Of a stretch of 64,000 bases of DNA, positions 44,024 through 55,562 are shown in pieces. The first letter of the stretch is position 1, and each line of letters starts with the position of its first letter. The DNA is from Semisulcospira habei (Eukaryota; Mollusca; Gastropoda; Semisulcospiridae). A model generated the notes under the pieces. The model was not told where the DNA came from, searched no databases, and saw only the letters and a list, made by a program, of their open reading frames with translations. The stretch covers positions 46,277,982-46,341,981 of the forward strand of contig BTPG01000004.1 of assembly GCA_036245525.1 (NCBI GenBank). Reading direction: 5' to 3'. The position numbers and the translations under genes were made by a program.

Positions 44024-44230
44024 TTAACCCGTTCAATGGCAGTGCCGATAAATTATGAACACCACCCAACCACAGGAGACCTAAATCCACATCAGCACTG
44101 GCAGTTGCGGACCAATGCCTCCTGCTGAAACCACTTTGAATCCATGTTCCTGGGACTGCTACGGCTTTCTGGTGTTGAATTAATGAAGACTGCAGAAACA
44201 GTCTGTGTCGACCGGCACTAAACGGGTTAA
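44024..44230. mobile_element. TTAA MITE, family E, diverged core
   Basis: TTAACCCGTTCAATGGCAGT to GGCACTAAACGGGTTAA; retains GAATTAATGAAGACTGCAG in the right arm. Confidence 0.82.
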
Positions 44231-44409
44231 CGCTTAGCCTTTAACTGCCAGTGTTAATGCACCAATCCGAAACGAGCTTTTTTGTTTGTTTGTTTGTTTG
44301 TTTGTTGTTTTCTTTGCTTCGCCAGCAGCGACGATTATTTTTATGTCAGATCCTTTCTCAAAAGTAAAAGCTGTGCTAGAACGTACCTGTTCTCATCATA
44401 TCAACATTA

Positions 44410-44621
44410 TTAACCCTTTAAGCCCCACGGGTGCATTTCCCAAAATTTGGAATTGTTAATAACGACTATGTACCAGTTGCAGGAGGTAGATTAACCATGA
44501 TAATTCAAGGGTAGTACCAGATTAGTTTGGCGCCTAAAGGCGCCATGCTAATCTGGCACTACCCTTGACTAATTATTATGGTCAATCACCTGCTGTAGGG
44601 TGTTGGGGCAAAATAGGTTAA
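44410..44621. mobile_element. TTAA palindromic MITE, family A
   Basis: TTAACCCTTTAAGCCCCACG to TTGGGGCAAAATAGGTTAA. Confidence 0.86.
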
Positions 44622-45232
44622 CATGACTGAATGGTGACTTTGTCGTGAACACGTCACTTCCGACGTACTTTCTAGCAGTTTCCGACCCTCTTAGTTCTTA
44701 CTCGTACTGCGAGATTGTATCGGACACGCGCAGATTCACCAGAAGAAACCGCTACATTGTATCAACGTGACGCGAGCGCCTTAGCACTGAAGTGCTGACA
44801 GAAAACTGTTCTAGTCACAGGCTCGGGATGATTGTTCCGTCATTGCTCACCTCCTAACACGGGTAATAGTAAATAGTATTTACTACTGTCCGCGCTGGGA
44901 TGTGACCAATGACGCAGCAATCATCACGTGCCTGTGATTACACTCGGCAAGCTTTATTTCCAACTTTATTTCCAACTTTTTCTGTCCACGCTAGCGAACA
45001 ATATCCCACTCTGCTGTAAATATCTACAACAAATTAATGCTACCGCTATCATTTATCATACAACTGATCTTGCGCCGGCTGTCGATTGCATTTTGAACAC
45101 GCAGTTTTTAATTATATATCAATGCTCGGTCAATTAATGGCTAAAATGTATTTTATCGTTCCAGCTCTTAATTCTATCCATGGCGAATGTGGTCCAGTGA
45201 TATTATAGGTAACATAAACAAAACAAACGAAG
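44622..45232. other. Unique stretch, no gene recognised
   Basis: Contains an imperfect inverted segment around 44825-44935 (CATTGCTCACCTCC, AATAGTAAATAGTATTTACT, ATGACGCAGCAATCATC). Confidence 0.4.
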
Positions 45233-45333
45233 CAAAAAGGTCATCGGGCTGACAACCGCTGCCGTTGGCCCGAGCACATATGTGCGCGGGCCAGCGGCGG
45301 CCGTTGTCGGCCCGAAGATATCTGCATGCTTGG
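45233..45333. mobile_element. Palindrome, family I
   Basis: GCAAAAAGGTCATCGGGCTG and CGGCCCGAAGATATCTGCAT; centre GAGCACATATGTGCGC. Confidence 0.72.
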
Positions 45334-45343
45334 ATTGCGCTCG

Positions 45344-45344
<1 letters not shown>

Positions 45345-45400
<56 letters not shown>

Positions 45401-45505
45401 ATATACATGAGTGTATGTATAGATATATAGATAGATATATAGATATATATATAGATAGATATATATATAGATATATATATAGTATATATATATATATATA
45501 TATAT
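45345..45505. repeat. (GA)n then (TA)n/(GATA) microsatellites
   Basis: About 25 GA units, then ATAGATATATAG-type repeats to a pure TA run. Confidence 0.95.
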
Positions 45506-45522
45506 GTTATCCAGTGGTCTGT

Positions 45523-45557
45523 TTAACTCCGTAGGCGGCACGTCTCGAATGAGTTAA
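45523..45557. repeat. Family F, right half
   Basis: GTAGGCGGCACGTCTCGAAT then GAGTTAA; the left half is lost at the end of the TA tract. Confidence 0.7.
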
Positions 45558-45703
45558 AACTGTTTCTGGGCAAACATTCGTAAAACACGGGAGCGTAATG
45601 GAGTGTTCGCAATCTGTTTAATGACGACTCCATAGCGTTGAACGCAAATGCTGCGTGTAAAATTGTGCAATCCGGAATCGTGAGGTGGAAATATCGCAAA
45701 GCA

Positions 45704-45780
45704 TATGTGTGCTGGTCTATGATTATGGACCTTACGGCATTCTGCCGTAAGGTCCAAAATCACACACCGGCACACACATG
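45704..45780. mobile_element. Palindrome, family J (well preserved)
   Basis: TGTGTGCTGGTCTATGATTA pairs with AAAATCACACACCGGCACAC; centre GCCTTACGGCATTCTGCCGTAAGG-like. Confidence 0.82.
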
Positions 45781-47400
45781 ATGTACAGCGACACAGCTGA
45801 TTTTCCTCATAGACGTGAATCATTCACAAGCACCGCAGGCGGCTCCATACGCGAGGGATACATCAACTGTCACACCAGGGAGGAAGAATATATACCACAC
45901 GGAATTGTTGGATTTTTAGTTCGATTTTAATGATTCGATTTTTCTCATTCGCACGACAACCAATAGACAAGACGTATACAAACCTACGCACTATTCACTC
46001 AATTCATACATGCACCTGTAATACACGCACACACTTAACCATGCGCACAATGTTCAGAGTACTAATCACATCTCAAACACTCATTGTTCCAATACGATGT
46101 CACTTCTCATTGTCTGTTGAAAATAACTGACACTAATTAAGTTGATGCTTAGATCCTCGAACGATTAAACAGTTCAATTACTCCGACCGTGAATGAAGAT
46201 GAATATAGCGTCGCTGCTCGTTGATTCAGTCTCGCCACTGGTCGAATAATCAGACTATCTCTCGCGATGGCCCGTCTAAGCTCCGCTGCACACCGCCTGG
46301 ATCAACTTGACTATCTCGTACACCACGTTGACTACATTCCCACCTGAAGTACATACATCCAGCGTCCCACCTGGAGAGCATCTATTCAACACATAAAAAT
46401 TGTATCTCGCTATTAGAAATCCGCCATTGCTTAATCGTTACTTCCGCCCGAATGACGACACTTGGTAGTGATGACGACCGCCAACGGTTTCCGGATGTTG
46501 TCGACGATTCCCGATCGTTTCCGACATCGAATAAAATATCATAATAACAATCAATTCGAAATTCCATGCACACACTCGAATACGACATAGTTCCGCTCAA
46601 CACATAACCTCTTAACTCGACCCGAATCATTTCAAAATCAAACAGGCTCAACGAAACGCTTCAGACCATCCGACTTCATGCCCGCGCCCGATCGCCAGAC
46701 GACACCGCAAACTCGCCGATACGCGCCCGAATGTCATACAGTTTCCGATCCAGAGCCAATCAACTAACACATTTCTTGAATCTACTATTTAACAAACAAA
46801 TACATACCCAAAGATGCGTGAAAGATTACTTTGTCGACTATTTCAGGCCTGTCTGCCCACCATGGCCGTTGACAAGGACCATTATACACGTTATACTAAT
46901 GAGTCGATCTTGTTACGCGTAGTTCTTCAACTACATATTTTACACACTTCTGTACTGAGCATTCTGCTCTCTTTCTATCTATACTACAATAGATTATCCA
47001 AGGCACCTCTAGCTATCTTCACCTCTCACAAAAAACAAACTCTAGCTTTAGAGCAAACTCTCATGACTAGTGGTGCGTCTTCCAATTCACACTGACCATA
47101 CGCATACAGTTCGTTCCAAACAAACATATTACTTCACATGTTCTTGACGTCATCTAAAAAAGAACATACCATCATCTCAACACAACACATAGAACGAAAC
47201 TTCTATCCAAAACAAAATACCGCATAATGATTAAAATAAATTGTGGCATCAACCTTTACAGCTCCTGTGTATTGCATTAGAGACACTATACTTGAGCTAT
47301 TATGAGCAATTAATTTACTGCAATTTGTACAGTGTTTGTGGAAATTAAAAAAAGAAAAGAGAAAAAGTTTCGCTCTTCAATTAAGTAGTAGAGAAATACC
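45781..47400. other. Unique stretch, G-poor in part
   Basis: No recurrent element recognised. 45930-47100 is depleted in G on the plus strand, like 38842-39437. Short frames there have no known family. Confidence 0.45.
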
Positions 47401-47413
47401 ATACACTGCCTCA

Positions 47414-47585
47414 CTCCCCCCCCCCCCCCCCACTCCTCCCAACCCACCACCTCCTCACCCCCCCCCCCCAAAAAAAAAAAAATAAATAAATAAATAAATA
47501 AATAAATAAAATAATAAATAAAAATAAATAAATTTAAAAAATAAAAAAATATATATTAAAAAAAAAACCAACCACAACAACAACA
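47414..47585. repeat. C-runs followed by (TAAA)n-rich low complexity
   Basis: C runs at 47417 and 47459, then about 10 AATA repeats and A runs. Confidence 0.9.
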
Positions 47586-47769
47586 GTAACACTATTTCAG
47601 TATGTGATCACCTTCGCGCGTTCTTGACTGTAGGAATAGAATACAACAGTCCAGGTGGATCGGGCATGATAGTTTATGGACAGTGCCAGTTTAGTCCAAA
47701 ATGTCCACCTTCACCGATCATCACACATGTACATGAATTACGTCGCGCCGGACGTCACCAGCTACCTCA

Positions 47770-48076
47770 ACACGCAGCTTGTCCAATGCCAGTCGACGCA
47801 GACCGCGTTTCTGAAATCACTGTAAATTCAACAGCAAATATGCCCCAGTCCTCAATAAACATAGATACAAACCCAATGCGCAAAAGCCATCGGGCCGACG
47901 TAGACCGCCGTTGGCCCGCGCACGGTCGTGCGCGGGCCAACGGCGGCCGACGTCGGCCCGATGGCCTTTTGCTCATCGGGAAGTGGTCTGAGCAAAAGAG
48001 ATTTCAGCAGGACGCACAGAGGATCTATACCTCTTCCTGTTGAGTGTTCACTTATTCTCGCCAGTGACGGTGTTAA
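47770..48076. mobile_element. Family E element interrupted by an I element
   Basis: CCAATGCCAGTCGACGCAGA, TGTAAATTCAACAGC, GATACAAA, I insertion, AAGTGGTCTGAGC, AGGATCTATACCTCTTCC, right end AGTGACGGTGTTAA. Confidence 0.75.
47873..47980. mobile_element. Palindrome, family I, nested in E (reference)
   Basis: CCCAATGCGCAAAAGCCATC to GGCCTTTTGCTCATCGGG; GC-rich stem meeting at GCGCACGGTCGTGCGC. E paralogues supply the empty site GATACAAAGTGG. Confidence 0.87.
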
Positions 48077-48256
48077 CATTTCACTCGCACGAGCCACAAG
48101 TTTTTTGTGTGTGTGTTTTTTTTTTTTCTTTTTCTTTTCTGAAATGAGCCCCCCGACCCCCAACCCCACTTTTTGTTAGAGTCTCAGCGCCAATGAACTC
48201 ATCCGTCTACAGATCACGAATTCAAAACAGCCAGCAAGAAGCTAGAGCCTCACGAG

Positions 48257-48325
48257 GCAAGAGGCATTGAACCTTATAAGCACTCGCATGTGCGAGGGCT
48301 TATGAAGATCTATGCCCCTTTAGCT
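48257..48325. repeat. E-type hairpin
   Basis: GCAAGAGGCATTGAACCTTA and GAAGATCTATGCCCCTT; apex GCATGTGC. Confidence 0.68.
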
Positions 48326-48370
48326 GGGTGGTGTTCACTTCATTCATATGATAGATCTCAACATGCAGTT

Positions 48371-48574
48371 TTAATCCACCAAGCCCTGATACACTACACG
48401 TGGACATGGACTGACCACAACAGTTCAAAGGTGTTGCTTGAACATCTCGGCGCCGAGCTGTTCTGGCACCACCCTTGAACAATCTTGGTTGACCTGCCTC
48501 CAGAACTGGTATATAGTCTTCAGAGAACGACCTCCAAGTTTGGGAATTTCAAGGCATAGGACTGAATGGGTTAA
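48371..48574. mobile_element. TTAA MITE with B/C'-type core, partly deleted
   Basis: TTAATCCACCAAGCCCTGAT to GGACTGAATGGGTTAA; only the right core arm (GTTCTGGCACCACCCTTGAA) is intact. Confidence 0.7.
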
Positions 48575-49075
48575 TTATATATCACAGTGGGAAGGGAGAG
48601 ATAAACGTAATGCTTATGTTTTGATAATGTAGGCCTACCTTTGAGCTATCCATGCAGTGGGAAGATGACCTTGGTTGCCTGCTCAGCGTTACATATAATA
48701 ACTTACCCCGATCCATTTTTCGTAATGCAATCTAGCAATATTGGACAGTGGGGTAAAACCCGGACGATCTGAAAACGTGTCCCGGTTTCCACTGTCCGCT
48801 TGGAAGACGACCCTCCGACACGCTTTCACGTCAACGAATACAACAACGTGTCAGTTTTGACATTTAAAAGTTCTGCTTTTCCTTCAACAGTAGTTCAGCC
48901 AGGTCGTGCTGTCTGTAAGATGCTGGCTGCTGGGGGCTTGTGGCCCTTTGCTGACTAATTGGCCTAATCTGCGTCCTTAGACCGATGGGTTTCCCCCCCT
49001 TGTACATGCAACCACCGGTGTTTTTACCCCCTACCCCCCCCCCCCCCCCCCGAATTCCCATACAACCCTACTACC
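48575..49075. other. Unique stretch with a C-run at 49036
   Basis: A weak inverted pair, GGACAGTGGGG/CCACTGTCC, lies at 48744-48800. No gene recognised. Confidence 0.4.
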
Positions 49076-49255
49076 TTATCCCATTTAGCCCGGACGCACT
49101 ACAGCAGGAGATGGATTGACCATGATAGTTCAAGGGTAGTGCCAGATTAGCTTTTGGCCTTATCCTTAAATTATCTTGGTAGCTCCATCTCCTGCAACTG
49201 GTACATAGTCGTTAGGCGACACCTGCAAATTTGGGAAATGCGGCATGGTTGTTAA
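49076..49255. mobile_element. Palindromic MITE, family A, right core arm decayed
   Basis: TTATCCCATTTAGCCCGGAC to GCGGCATGGTTGTTAA. Confidence 0.75.
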
Positions 49256-49519
49256 CTCAGACTTTTCCACCTTTCCTTTCACAGTCTACATGATGTGGTG
49301 TTGGTGCCTTTATGACAACGGGCAACTCACCCACGTAGCTATTGAGAATACAAGCAGAAAAATCGTTCATTTAACGATACTTCGAAATTAAAACAAATTC
49401 AACAGAAGTTACTTTTGTCCCATGCACCATTAACGTGGGACATGCTATAAGAACACAATCTAATCATTATGCGGAAACTATTATGAATTATTAACCGTTG
49501 TTGCCTGTACAATGTAGCT

Positions 49520-49963
49520 TTAACTCATTCAGCCCCACGGCCGTATTTCCCAAATGTTGGAGGGGTCATGTAACGACTATGCACCGTTGCAAGAGATGGA
49601 TCGACCATGATAATTCAAGGGTAGTGCCAGATTAGCTTGGCGCCTGTCTTACCAAATTCCAGTATCTTTTCTGTTTCACAACAACATCGTGATGATCCTG
49701 TGCCAGTCCTTGTTGCGATGGTTGTTTGTGCTTTGGGTGTGTTTATGTGCTGTTAATTTTAGAATTTGTATTGTAATATTTGTATTTTGTGTTGTTGCTG
49801 TCTGTTGATTTGTGTTTAGGTTTTAACTTTGATTTGCATTGTACAGCGCTTAGAGCCTGCACTGCAGGGAGTTTGCGCTTTATAAAAAATAATTTATTAT
49901 AACCCTTGAATTACCATGGCCTACCCATCTCCTGCTGTAGGGCGTCGGGGCTGAATGGGTTAA
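49520..49963. mobile_element. TTAA MITE, family A, split by a LINE 3' end
   Basis: TTAACTCATTCAGCCCCACG to GGGGCTGAATGGGTTAA; the left core arm stops at TTGGCGCCT and the right arm resumes at AACCCTTGAATTACC. Confidence 0.86.
49647..49903 (+). mobile_element. LINE 3' end inserted in family A element
   Basis: Starts near GTCTTACCAAATTCCAG and ends GCGCTTTATAAAAAATAATT. The motif CAGCGCTTAGAGCCTGC...GCGCTTTATAAA is the typical 3' end of L2/CR1-like LINEs. No coding part remains. Confidence 0.72.
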
Positions 49964-50068
49964 GTCTACACCTGTCAATGTGTTTTGGGCATGTGTTTTC
50001 CGGCATCTGCCTCCCGGCAAAGTCTGAAGTGTACCGGTAATTGGCAGGCCTCCATTGCCTGACTGAGT

Positions 50069-50297
50069 TTAACCCATATCATACTGAGGCTAAAAGCCTG
50101 CTTAAAATGTGTACACTGCCATAGGCAAGCGACATTATAGTACTTACCGATTAAGGATATAGACCAATGGCTTTAGTTTAAGGGTGGTGCCAGAATAGCT
50201 TGGCGCCTAGAGGCGCCAAGCTATTCTGGCACTACCCTTGAACTATTTTAGTCTAACTTATTTCACACACTGGTGTGTTCCGAATGATAAGGGTTAA
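50069..50297. mobile_element. TTAA palindromic MITE, family C (reference)
   Basis: TTAACCCATATCATACTGAG to CGAATGATAAGGGTTAA; apex GGCGCCTAGAGGCGCC. Confidence 0.9.
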
Positions 50298-50329
50298 ATG
50301 TGCAAGCAACTATACAAGATGCTCAGTGG

Positions 50330-50545
50330 TATTGGTTAGTTCGAGAGTTAACGTCCACGGCACTGAAGTGATAATAGACGGCCCTAACCGGCCGAGCGGG
50401 TTGGAGGGGGGGGGAGGGGGGGGGGGGGGGGGACAGGTACAGCTACTGCCTATGGAGTACCACCTGAACACAGATAAATTCGGCCGCACTGCAACTGTGC
50501 CATTTTGATTTACCAGGACTTTTAACGGACATGCTATATGAACAA
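50330..50545 (-). mobile_element. tRNA-derived SINE (family of 32296), tRNA head missing
   Basis: Minus-strand text matches the 32296 copy from the CCTGGTAAATCAAAATGGC body to ACGTTAACTCTCGAACTAACC. A G-run interrupts it at 50405-50432. Confidence 0.75.
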
Positions 50546-50638
50546 GCCCGTCGTTTTTGCCTGCATTGGCCGTGATATTGCACGAGTGGGCTTATATGTC
50601 CTGCGCAAGACCCTAAGCAAAATACTGCATAACCAAGT

Positions 50639-50852
50639 TGAACCTTTTCGCTGCCGATAAAAGGTGACACGACACAACTGCAAGCGACATAGATCCTCAT
50701 GAGCCCCCGCGGCGGAAGGGTTCATGAGGATCTATAGCTCTTGCTGGGATCAATTTGTATCTACGTTACTTGGACGGATGTGGCTTTTGGTAGTTGAAAT
50801 AGCAAAGATTTCAGAAGCAAACTATGCGTTTGATGGCAGGGAGGGGGTTAAA
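50639..50852. mobile_element. Family E element
   Basis: TGAACCTTTTCGCTGCCGAT to GGCAGGGAGGGGGTTAA; hairpin CGACATAGATCCTCATGAGC with apex CGCGGCGG. Confidence 0.8.
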
Positions 50853-51200
50853 GCGATCCCCAGACAAGAGAGGGTAAATAAATCACAATATCTCCTTTAC
50901 TTATATTCTTGGTATGTATTACAATAATGCTGCACAAAAGGACTAACGTAACATCTGTTAACTTCGCAAGTTTGAATTTAAAACAAAAAACAAAAAAACT
51001 GCTCTTTTCTGTCTGCTGCGAGAGAGAGCTCCCTCGTTCGGCACAAAAGGCAGCAAACATCTTTCTTACAAGGTCTTGCTCACACGGATTCTGCAAAAGA
51101 ATGGTAGATATTTCTTAGCCGAGACAAGACAACACTGAGAACCCTTTGCATTAGCGGGTTTTTTTTTTAAGCAATCAAGACCCACCCCGAAGAAAAAAAA
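50853..51200. other. Unique stretch, no gene recognised
   Basis: AT-rich; two overlapping short frames have no recognisable family. Confidence 0.4.
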
Positions 51201-51264
51201 TTGAATCCTGCGCAAGTCACAACGCAAGATGCTCTGCTAATGCTGTGACTTGCGCAGGATTTAA
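51201..51264. mobile_element. Small TTGA/TTAA-bounded palindrome
   Basis: TTGAATCCTGCGCAAGTCAC pairs with GTGACTTGCGCAGGATTTAA. A related decayed half, CTTAAATCTTGCGCAAGAC, lies at 29118. Confidence 0.65.
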
Positions 51265-51469
51265 GCTCAATCACCCAATAGACCCCAGGTACCTTGAACC
51301 CTGCATGATGAAGGTGTTTCGAACGTTACACAAGTGCCTTCATTCTGTCGGCATAGATCAAGCGACGCGGCAGGCTAGTTCAAAGAGATAATCTACACAA
51401 GGAACGCCATTTTCCTGTTGGCATTTACCCAACGATTAACTATGCCAGTGCACTGTTTCCCATTATTAC

Positions 51470-51475
<6 letters not shown>

Positions 51476-51531
<56 letters not shown>
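51476..51531. repeat. (GA)n microsatellite
   Basis: About 27 GA units. Confidence 0.97.
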
Positions 51532-51534
<3 letters not shown>

Positions 51535-51965
51535 ATTTGGTTCATTGATTGATCGATCGATTGATGCATGCGTTCACTAAAGTAGGATTTTTAAGACCGT
51601 TACGCATGCCACTTATGTACTTCAACGTGTCCTTGCTACGCACTACAGCAAACAAATCCAAAGAACAATCAGGAAGGATCCAGAGCACGTATAAAATGCA
51701 TGACTACGTGGTGAAATTAACCAGTGCAATAGTATAGGGAGAGACTAGCCAGAGAAGTAGCTAGAGACCTAGTATAGTAACCAAACACCAGCACTCGCGC
51801 GATCTTTATTGATTTATATCCGACGAGAGGCCTAGATTTCCCCAGGGGCTTATTTTATTCCGTCCATAAGTGTACACCCCTAAAAACTGACGCTCCCAGA
51901 GCGTGTATTAGGCCAACTACAGACGCTCTGCAAGCAGATAGAAATCCAGACGAGGTTTGCATTTG

Positions 51966-52580
51966 CAAGAGGCACCGGACATCATGAGCGCTGCATTCGC
52001 AGGGCTCATGAGGATCTATGCCTCTCGCTTACGAGGTAACGTTGCTTACTCACAATTGTTCTTCAAATGAAATGGATCTAGTTTCAATGTACCAAAGACT
52101 AGGAGACCCGGTAGAACAGAAACCGCAAGCATTTTAAGTGTCTGCAAGAGGCACAGGATCCTCAGGAGCCCCTGCAGCCGTAATAACAAACGAGGTTCAT
52201 GCCTCCGTGTTCCCGAGAAGAAGGAAATCGTCTTTGTTTCAGAGTACATCTAAAATGAACTAAGGAGATTTGGCTGTAAATGCTACACCAAGCAGAAGCA
52301 TTGGTAAAAAGCACTCGAGAGCTGAGCTGCCCACCGACAGGGAAAACACCTTTTATCTGCAAGGCGCGTGGACCCTCACGAGCTTGGACTCCTGTAGCTA
52401 AAACCCCTTGCTCACAACTGGCATTAATGTTATGTAGTTTCACAAGACCATGGACACTTTTAACGTGTATACATGTACGAGAGTTCTTCTAAGCATATAG
52501 AACAGTTCATGAACTAAAGGATGAGCACATTTATAATGATTAGAGTTGCAGGGACTCATGTGGATCATGCCTCCTGTCCC
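51966..52580. repeat. Array of E-type hairpins
   Basis: Copies near 51966 (GAGGCACCGGACATCATGAG), 52142 (GAGGCACAGGATCCTCAGGA), 52355 (GGCGCGTGGACCCTCACGAG) and 52545 (GGGACTCATGTGGATCATGC), 180-210 bp apart. They share linkers such as TAAAATGAACTAAGGAGATT and GATATAGAACTTAGGAGATT. Confidence 0.65.
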
Positions 52581-52757
52581 TGAAGTTGCACGTTACCCAA
52601 GTATCTAGGCATCTATGCAGCAACCTCAATGATTTTCCTCAGACGGAGATCAGTGAGGATTCAACCCATGTGCAACCGACGATATAGAACTTAGGAGATT
52701 TGATAGGCTAATGGTACCAGACAGGAGCACCAGTAAACAATGCTCAACAGTCGTCAA

Positions 52758-53066
52758 ATGGTATTAAGGTTCTGGTTAGTTCAGGTTTAACGTCCACAGC
52801 ACCGAGGTGATCATGGACGGCCCTGACGGGCGGGTTATGGGGGACCGGGAAATCTATTGCCTATGGAGTACGACCTGAACACTGATCAACTCAGACGCAC
52901 TTTGATTTACCAGGACCTTTCAACGAACAAATCCGTTTATTCCCCTGGATTGTGAGTCCAGCTACCGGGGCCGGGACGGAATTCGAACCCACGACCCGGC
53001 GATTCCCTTCGCTCTCCTGCTTCGACGTTTAACCGCTTGAGCTATTTCGGACTCTTATGGTATTAA
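52758..53066 (-). mobile_element. tRNA-derived SINE with 10-bp target duplication
   Basis: ATGGTATTAA at 52758-52767 and 53057-53066 brackets the copy. Minus-strand head GTCCGAAATAGCTCAAGCGG, B box GGTTCGAATTCC, 3' end GTTAAACCTGAACTAACC. Same family as the 32296 copy. Confidence 0.88.
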
Positions 53067-54134
53067 AGCACGTGTGTGAGATACGAGGAAATGACCCGAG
53101 TCACGTGAGGTCAAGTCCCAGACGACCATGGTACGAGGCCATTGACTGGATGTTAATGGAAGCACTCGACGTTGGTACTGGTGCATTCGGATGTATTTGG
53201 CTGATCACTGTACACGATCATTGTCACTCCCAAGGCCGCATCCCCCCTCCACCCCCTCCACCCTTTTTTAATAGGCTTACAGATCAAGAATGCTAACTCT
53301 CCACCGACGATAGCCAAATAGCTCACACTGTAACTGCTCAAGTCGCTATCTAGACGGATGGCTCACCCTGATAGCTTAAACGCCAAAGTAGGTATGCCTA
53401 CTTTCACCTCAGTTGTCAAAGTCGATCCATGCGCCGCATACGCTGCAAATGAAATTATCGGTCGAGTCATGCCGCATTCGATGCAGCATATCTTGCACGA
53501 AAACTCCATTTACTGACAGTGTATCCGTATTCGGCACTCCACTGACTTAAAGACTTCCCTTATCAAACACAACTCTTTGCCCCATTCATTCGTTTCCACT
53601 TTTCCAATACCCTGCAGACAAATGAAATTGTGCTACAGACCCGTCCATGTTTACTCCGACAACACACGCTAGCTGAAATTTGCTAAGCTTTGATTTCAGT
53701 TCCTGGTGACTTTCCACCTCGGTTTAGGCACCCAGTACAACTTCCCCAAATCTCACCCCTACACACAGTGGCTGTCTCCCTGGCTTCGCTACTGCTGAAC
53801 AGTCATAACGAATCGTGAGAGACAACCAGTGTGACCCCCCATCCTCAAGTTTTAAGTACCATCAGAGCTCGCGACTAATTGGGAAGTCGACTATCGCTGA
53901 AAACAATCCGGCTCTCTCCTTCGACCAGACAAAGGCAAGGTACCCCAGACAAACACTAATCCATTTGGTCCACCGCCTTCCATCTCCCCATCCCTCCCCC
54001 CCACCGCCTTTCTCCCTAACCGCCCCAATTTCCCATCAGAAGTCACCATTGATTGACTATCACTAAAAACAGAAAAAGGCTTTATATCTGGACTACAAGC
54101 TCAGTCAAATCCATGGATTTATATGTTCGACCTG
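53067..54134. other. Unique stretch, no gene recognised
   Basis: No recurrent element recognised; C-rich runs at 53246 and 53995. Confidence 0.45.
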
Positions 54135-54206
54135 TGCCAGCAAGAGACGTAGATTCTCGCGAGCCCCTGCAGCTGCAAGGGTTCTGGAGAATCTATGTCA
54201 CTTGCA
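54135..54206. repeat. E-type hairpin
   Basis: GCAAGAGACGTAGATTCTCG and GGAGAATCTATGTCACTTGC; apex CAGCTG. Confidence 0.7.
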
Positions 54207-54442
54207 GATGAAGGGGTGGCAGAGGAGCTGAAAACAGCCCACTACTTCCATTCGATCAAGACTGCGTACCCTATAAATAAGCTCTATACTCTGCCCCACC
54301 TCCACTAGCGCCATTAGCAAACCGTGGTCAGCATTGACTGGAAGTAGACTATCACTGAAAACAGTCCTGCACCATTCTTCCAGCAGCATATTCTTGGACA
54401 CAGTGCCACTCCACCCCCACCCCCACCCCCCACTCCCTTCCC

Positions 54443-54510
54443 CTACTGCTAGCTAAGTTGGAGATGGAAGGGCTGGGGGAGCCCTTCAGTCCGTCCGTAA
54501 CTTAGCTGGC
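54443..54510. repeat. Imperfect hairpin
   Basis: GCTAGCTAAGTTGGAGATGG with CCGTAACTTAGCTGGC; inner GGGCTGGGGGAGCCC. Confidence 0.5.
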
Positions 54511-54794
54511 AGCCTACCGAAACCATTTTCCTCAATCAATGTCAGTGGTAACAGTTAGTAAGGGAAAGTGAGAAATACACAGTCCGTCTGGGTGTCTGAT
54601 CTCTGGCATTTCACAATGCGTTTGTATTCCTCCCGGCATTTGAGGCTGTCATTTAAAGTATGAAGGGGAAAAAACAGAATAACAAGAAAGGCAAAGCCCT
54701 TATGGCTCACGTGTATGACCGATTTACATATGTGTGACCTTTGTGACAAGGGTTGGCTTCTGCAGCAGCAAAATTCATGTTTTCTGAAAATGTA

Positions 54795-55562
54795 AGCATC
54801 TTTCACACATCTGTCAACCCCCCCTCCACCCCCACCCCCACCCCCCCCCCCCAGACCCTTGACCTTTGTATTGAGTCAACTAAATTAGTATGCATAGGAA
54901 GGTCTTATCATCAGCTACCTTTGTACCAAATTTGGTTGAAAATTTTGCACAAAAATGGGAATACCTACAATTTTATCAAAAATCAGCATTTTGCACACAT
55001 TTGCCAGCCTCTTGTGACCCTTGTCCTTTCAAGGGGTCATCCAAATTAGTATGCATAGATAGATCTTACCATCAGGTATCTCTGTACCAAATTTGGGTTT
55101 TAAGTTGTGAATAGTATTTGAGAAAAAACATCTTTTGTCAAAATATGGCTATTTTAGACCTATTTCCTTAGCTCTCTGACCCTGGACCTTTCCAAGGGAT
55201 CAACCAAATTAGTGTGCATAGAAAGGTCTTCCCATCACTGATCAGGTATCTCTGTAGCAAGTTTGGGTTTAAAGTTGTGAATAGTATTTGAGAAAAAGAC
55301 ATCTTTTGTCAAAATATGGCAATTTCAGACCTATTCCCTGAGCCCTTGTGACCCTTGACCCTTCTGAGGGGTCATCCAAATTAGTATGCATAGATAGGTC
55401 TTACCATCAAGTATCTCTGTAGCAAGTTTGGGTTTCAAGTTGCGAATAGTATTTGAGAAAAAAACATCTTTTGTCAAAATATGGCTATTTTGGATCTATT
55501 GCCTGAGCACTTGTGACCTTTGACCTTTCTGATAGGTCATCCAAATTAGTATGTATAGTAGT
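54795..55562. repeat. ~165-bp tandem repeat, about 4.6 units
   Basis: The motif AAATTAGTATGCATAG recurs at 54882, 55043, 55206, 55378 and 55543, i.e. periods of 161, 163, 172 and 165 bp. Each unit includes CTTACCATCAGGTATCTCTG, ACATCTTTTGTCAAAATATG and GTGACCCTTGACC. Satellite-like and stop-rich. Confidence 0.93.

Noticed and set aside
45203..45541. Open frames over GA and TA tracts
   Set aside because: Dinucleotide repeats alone keep these frames open.
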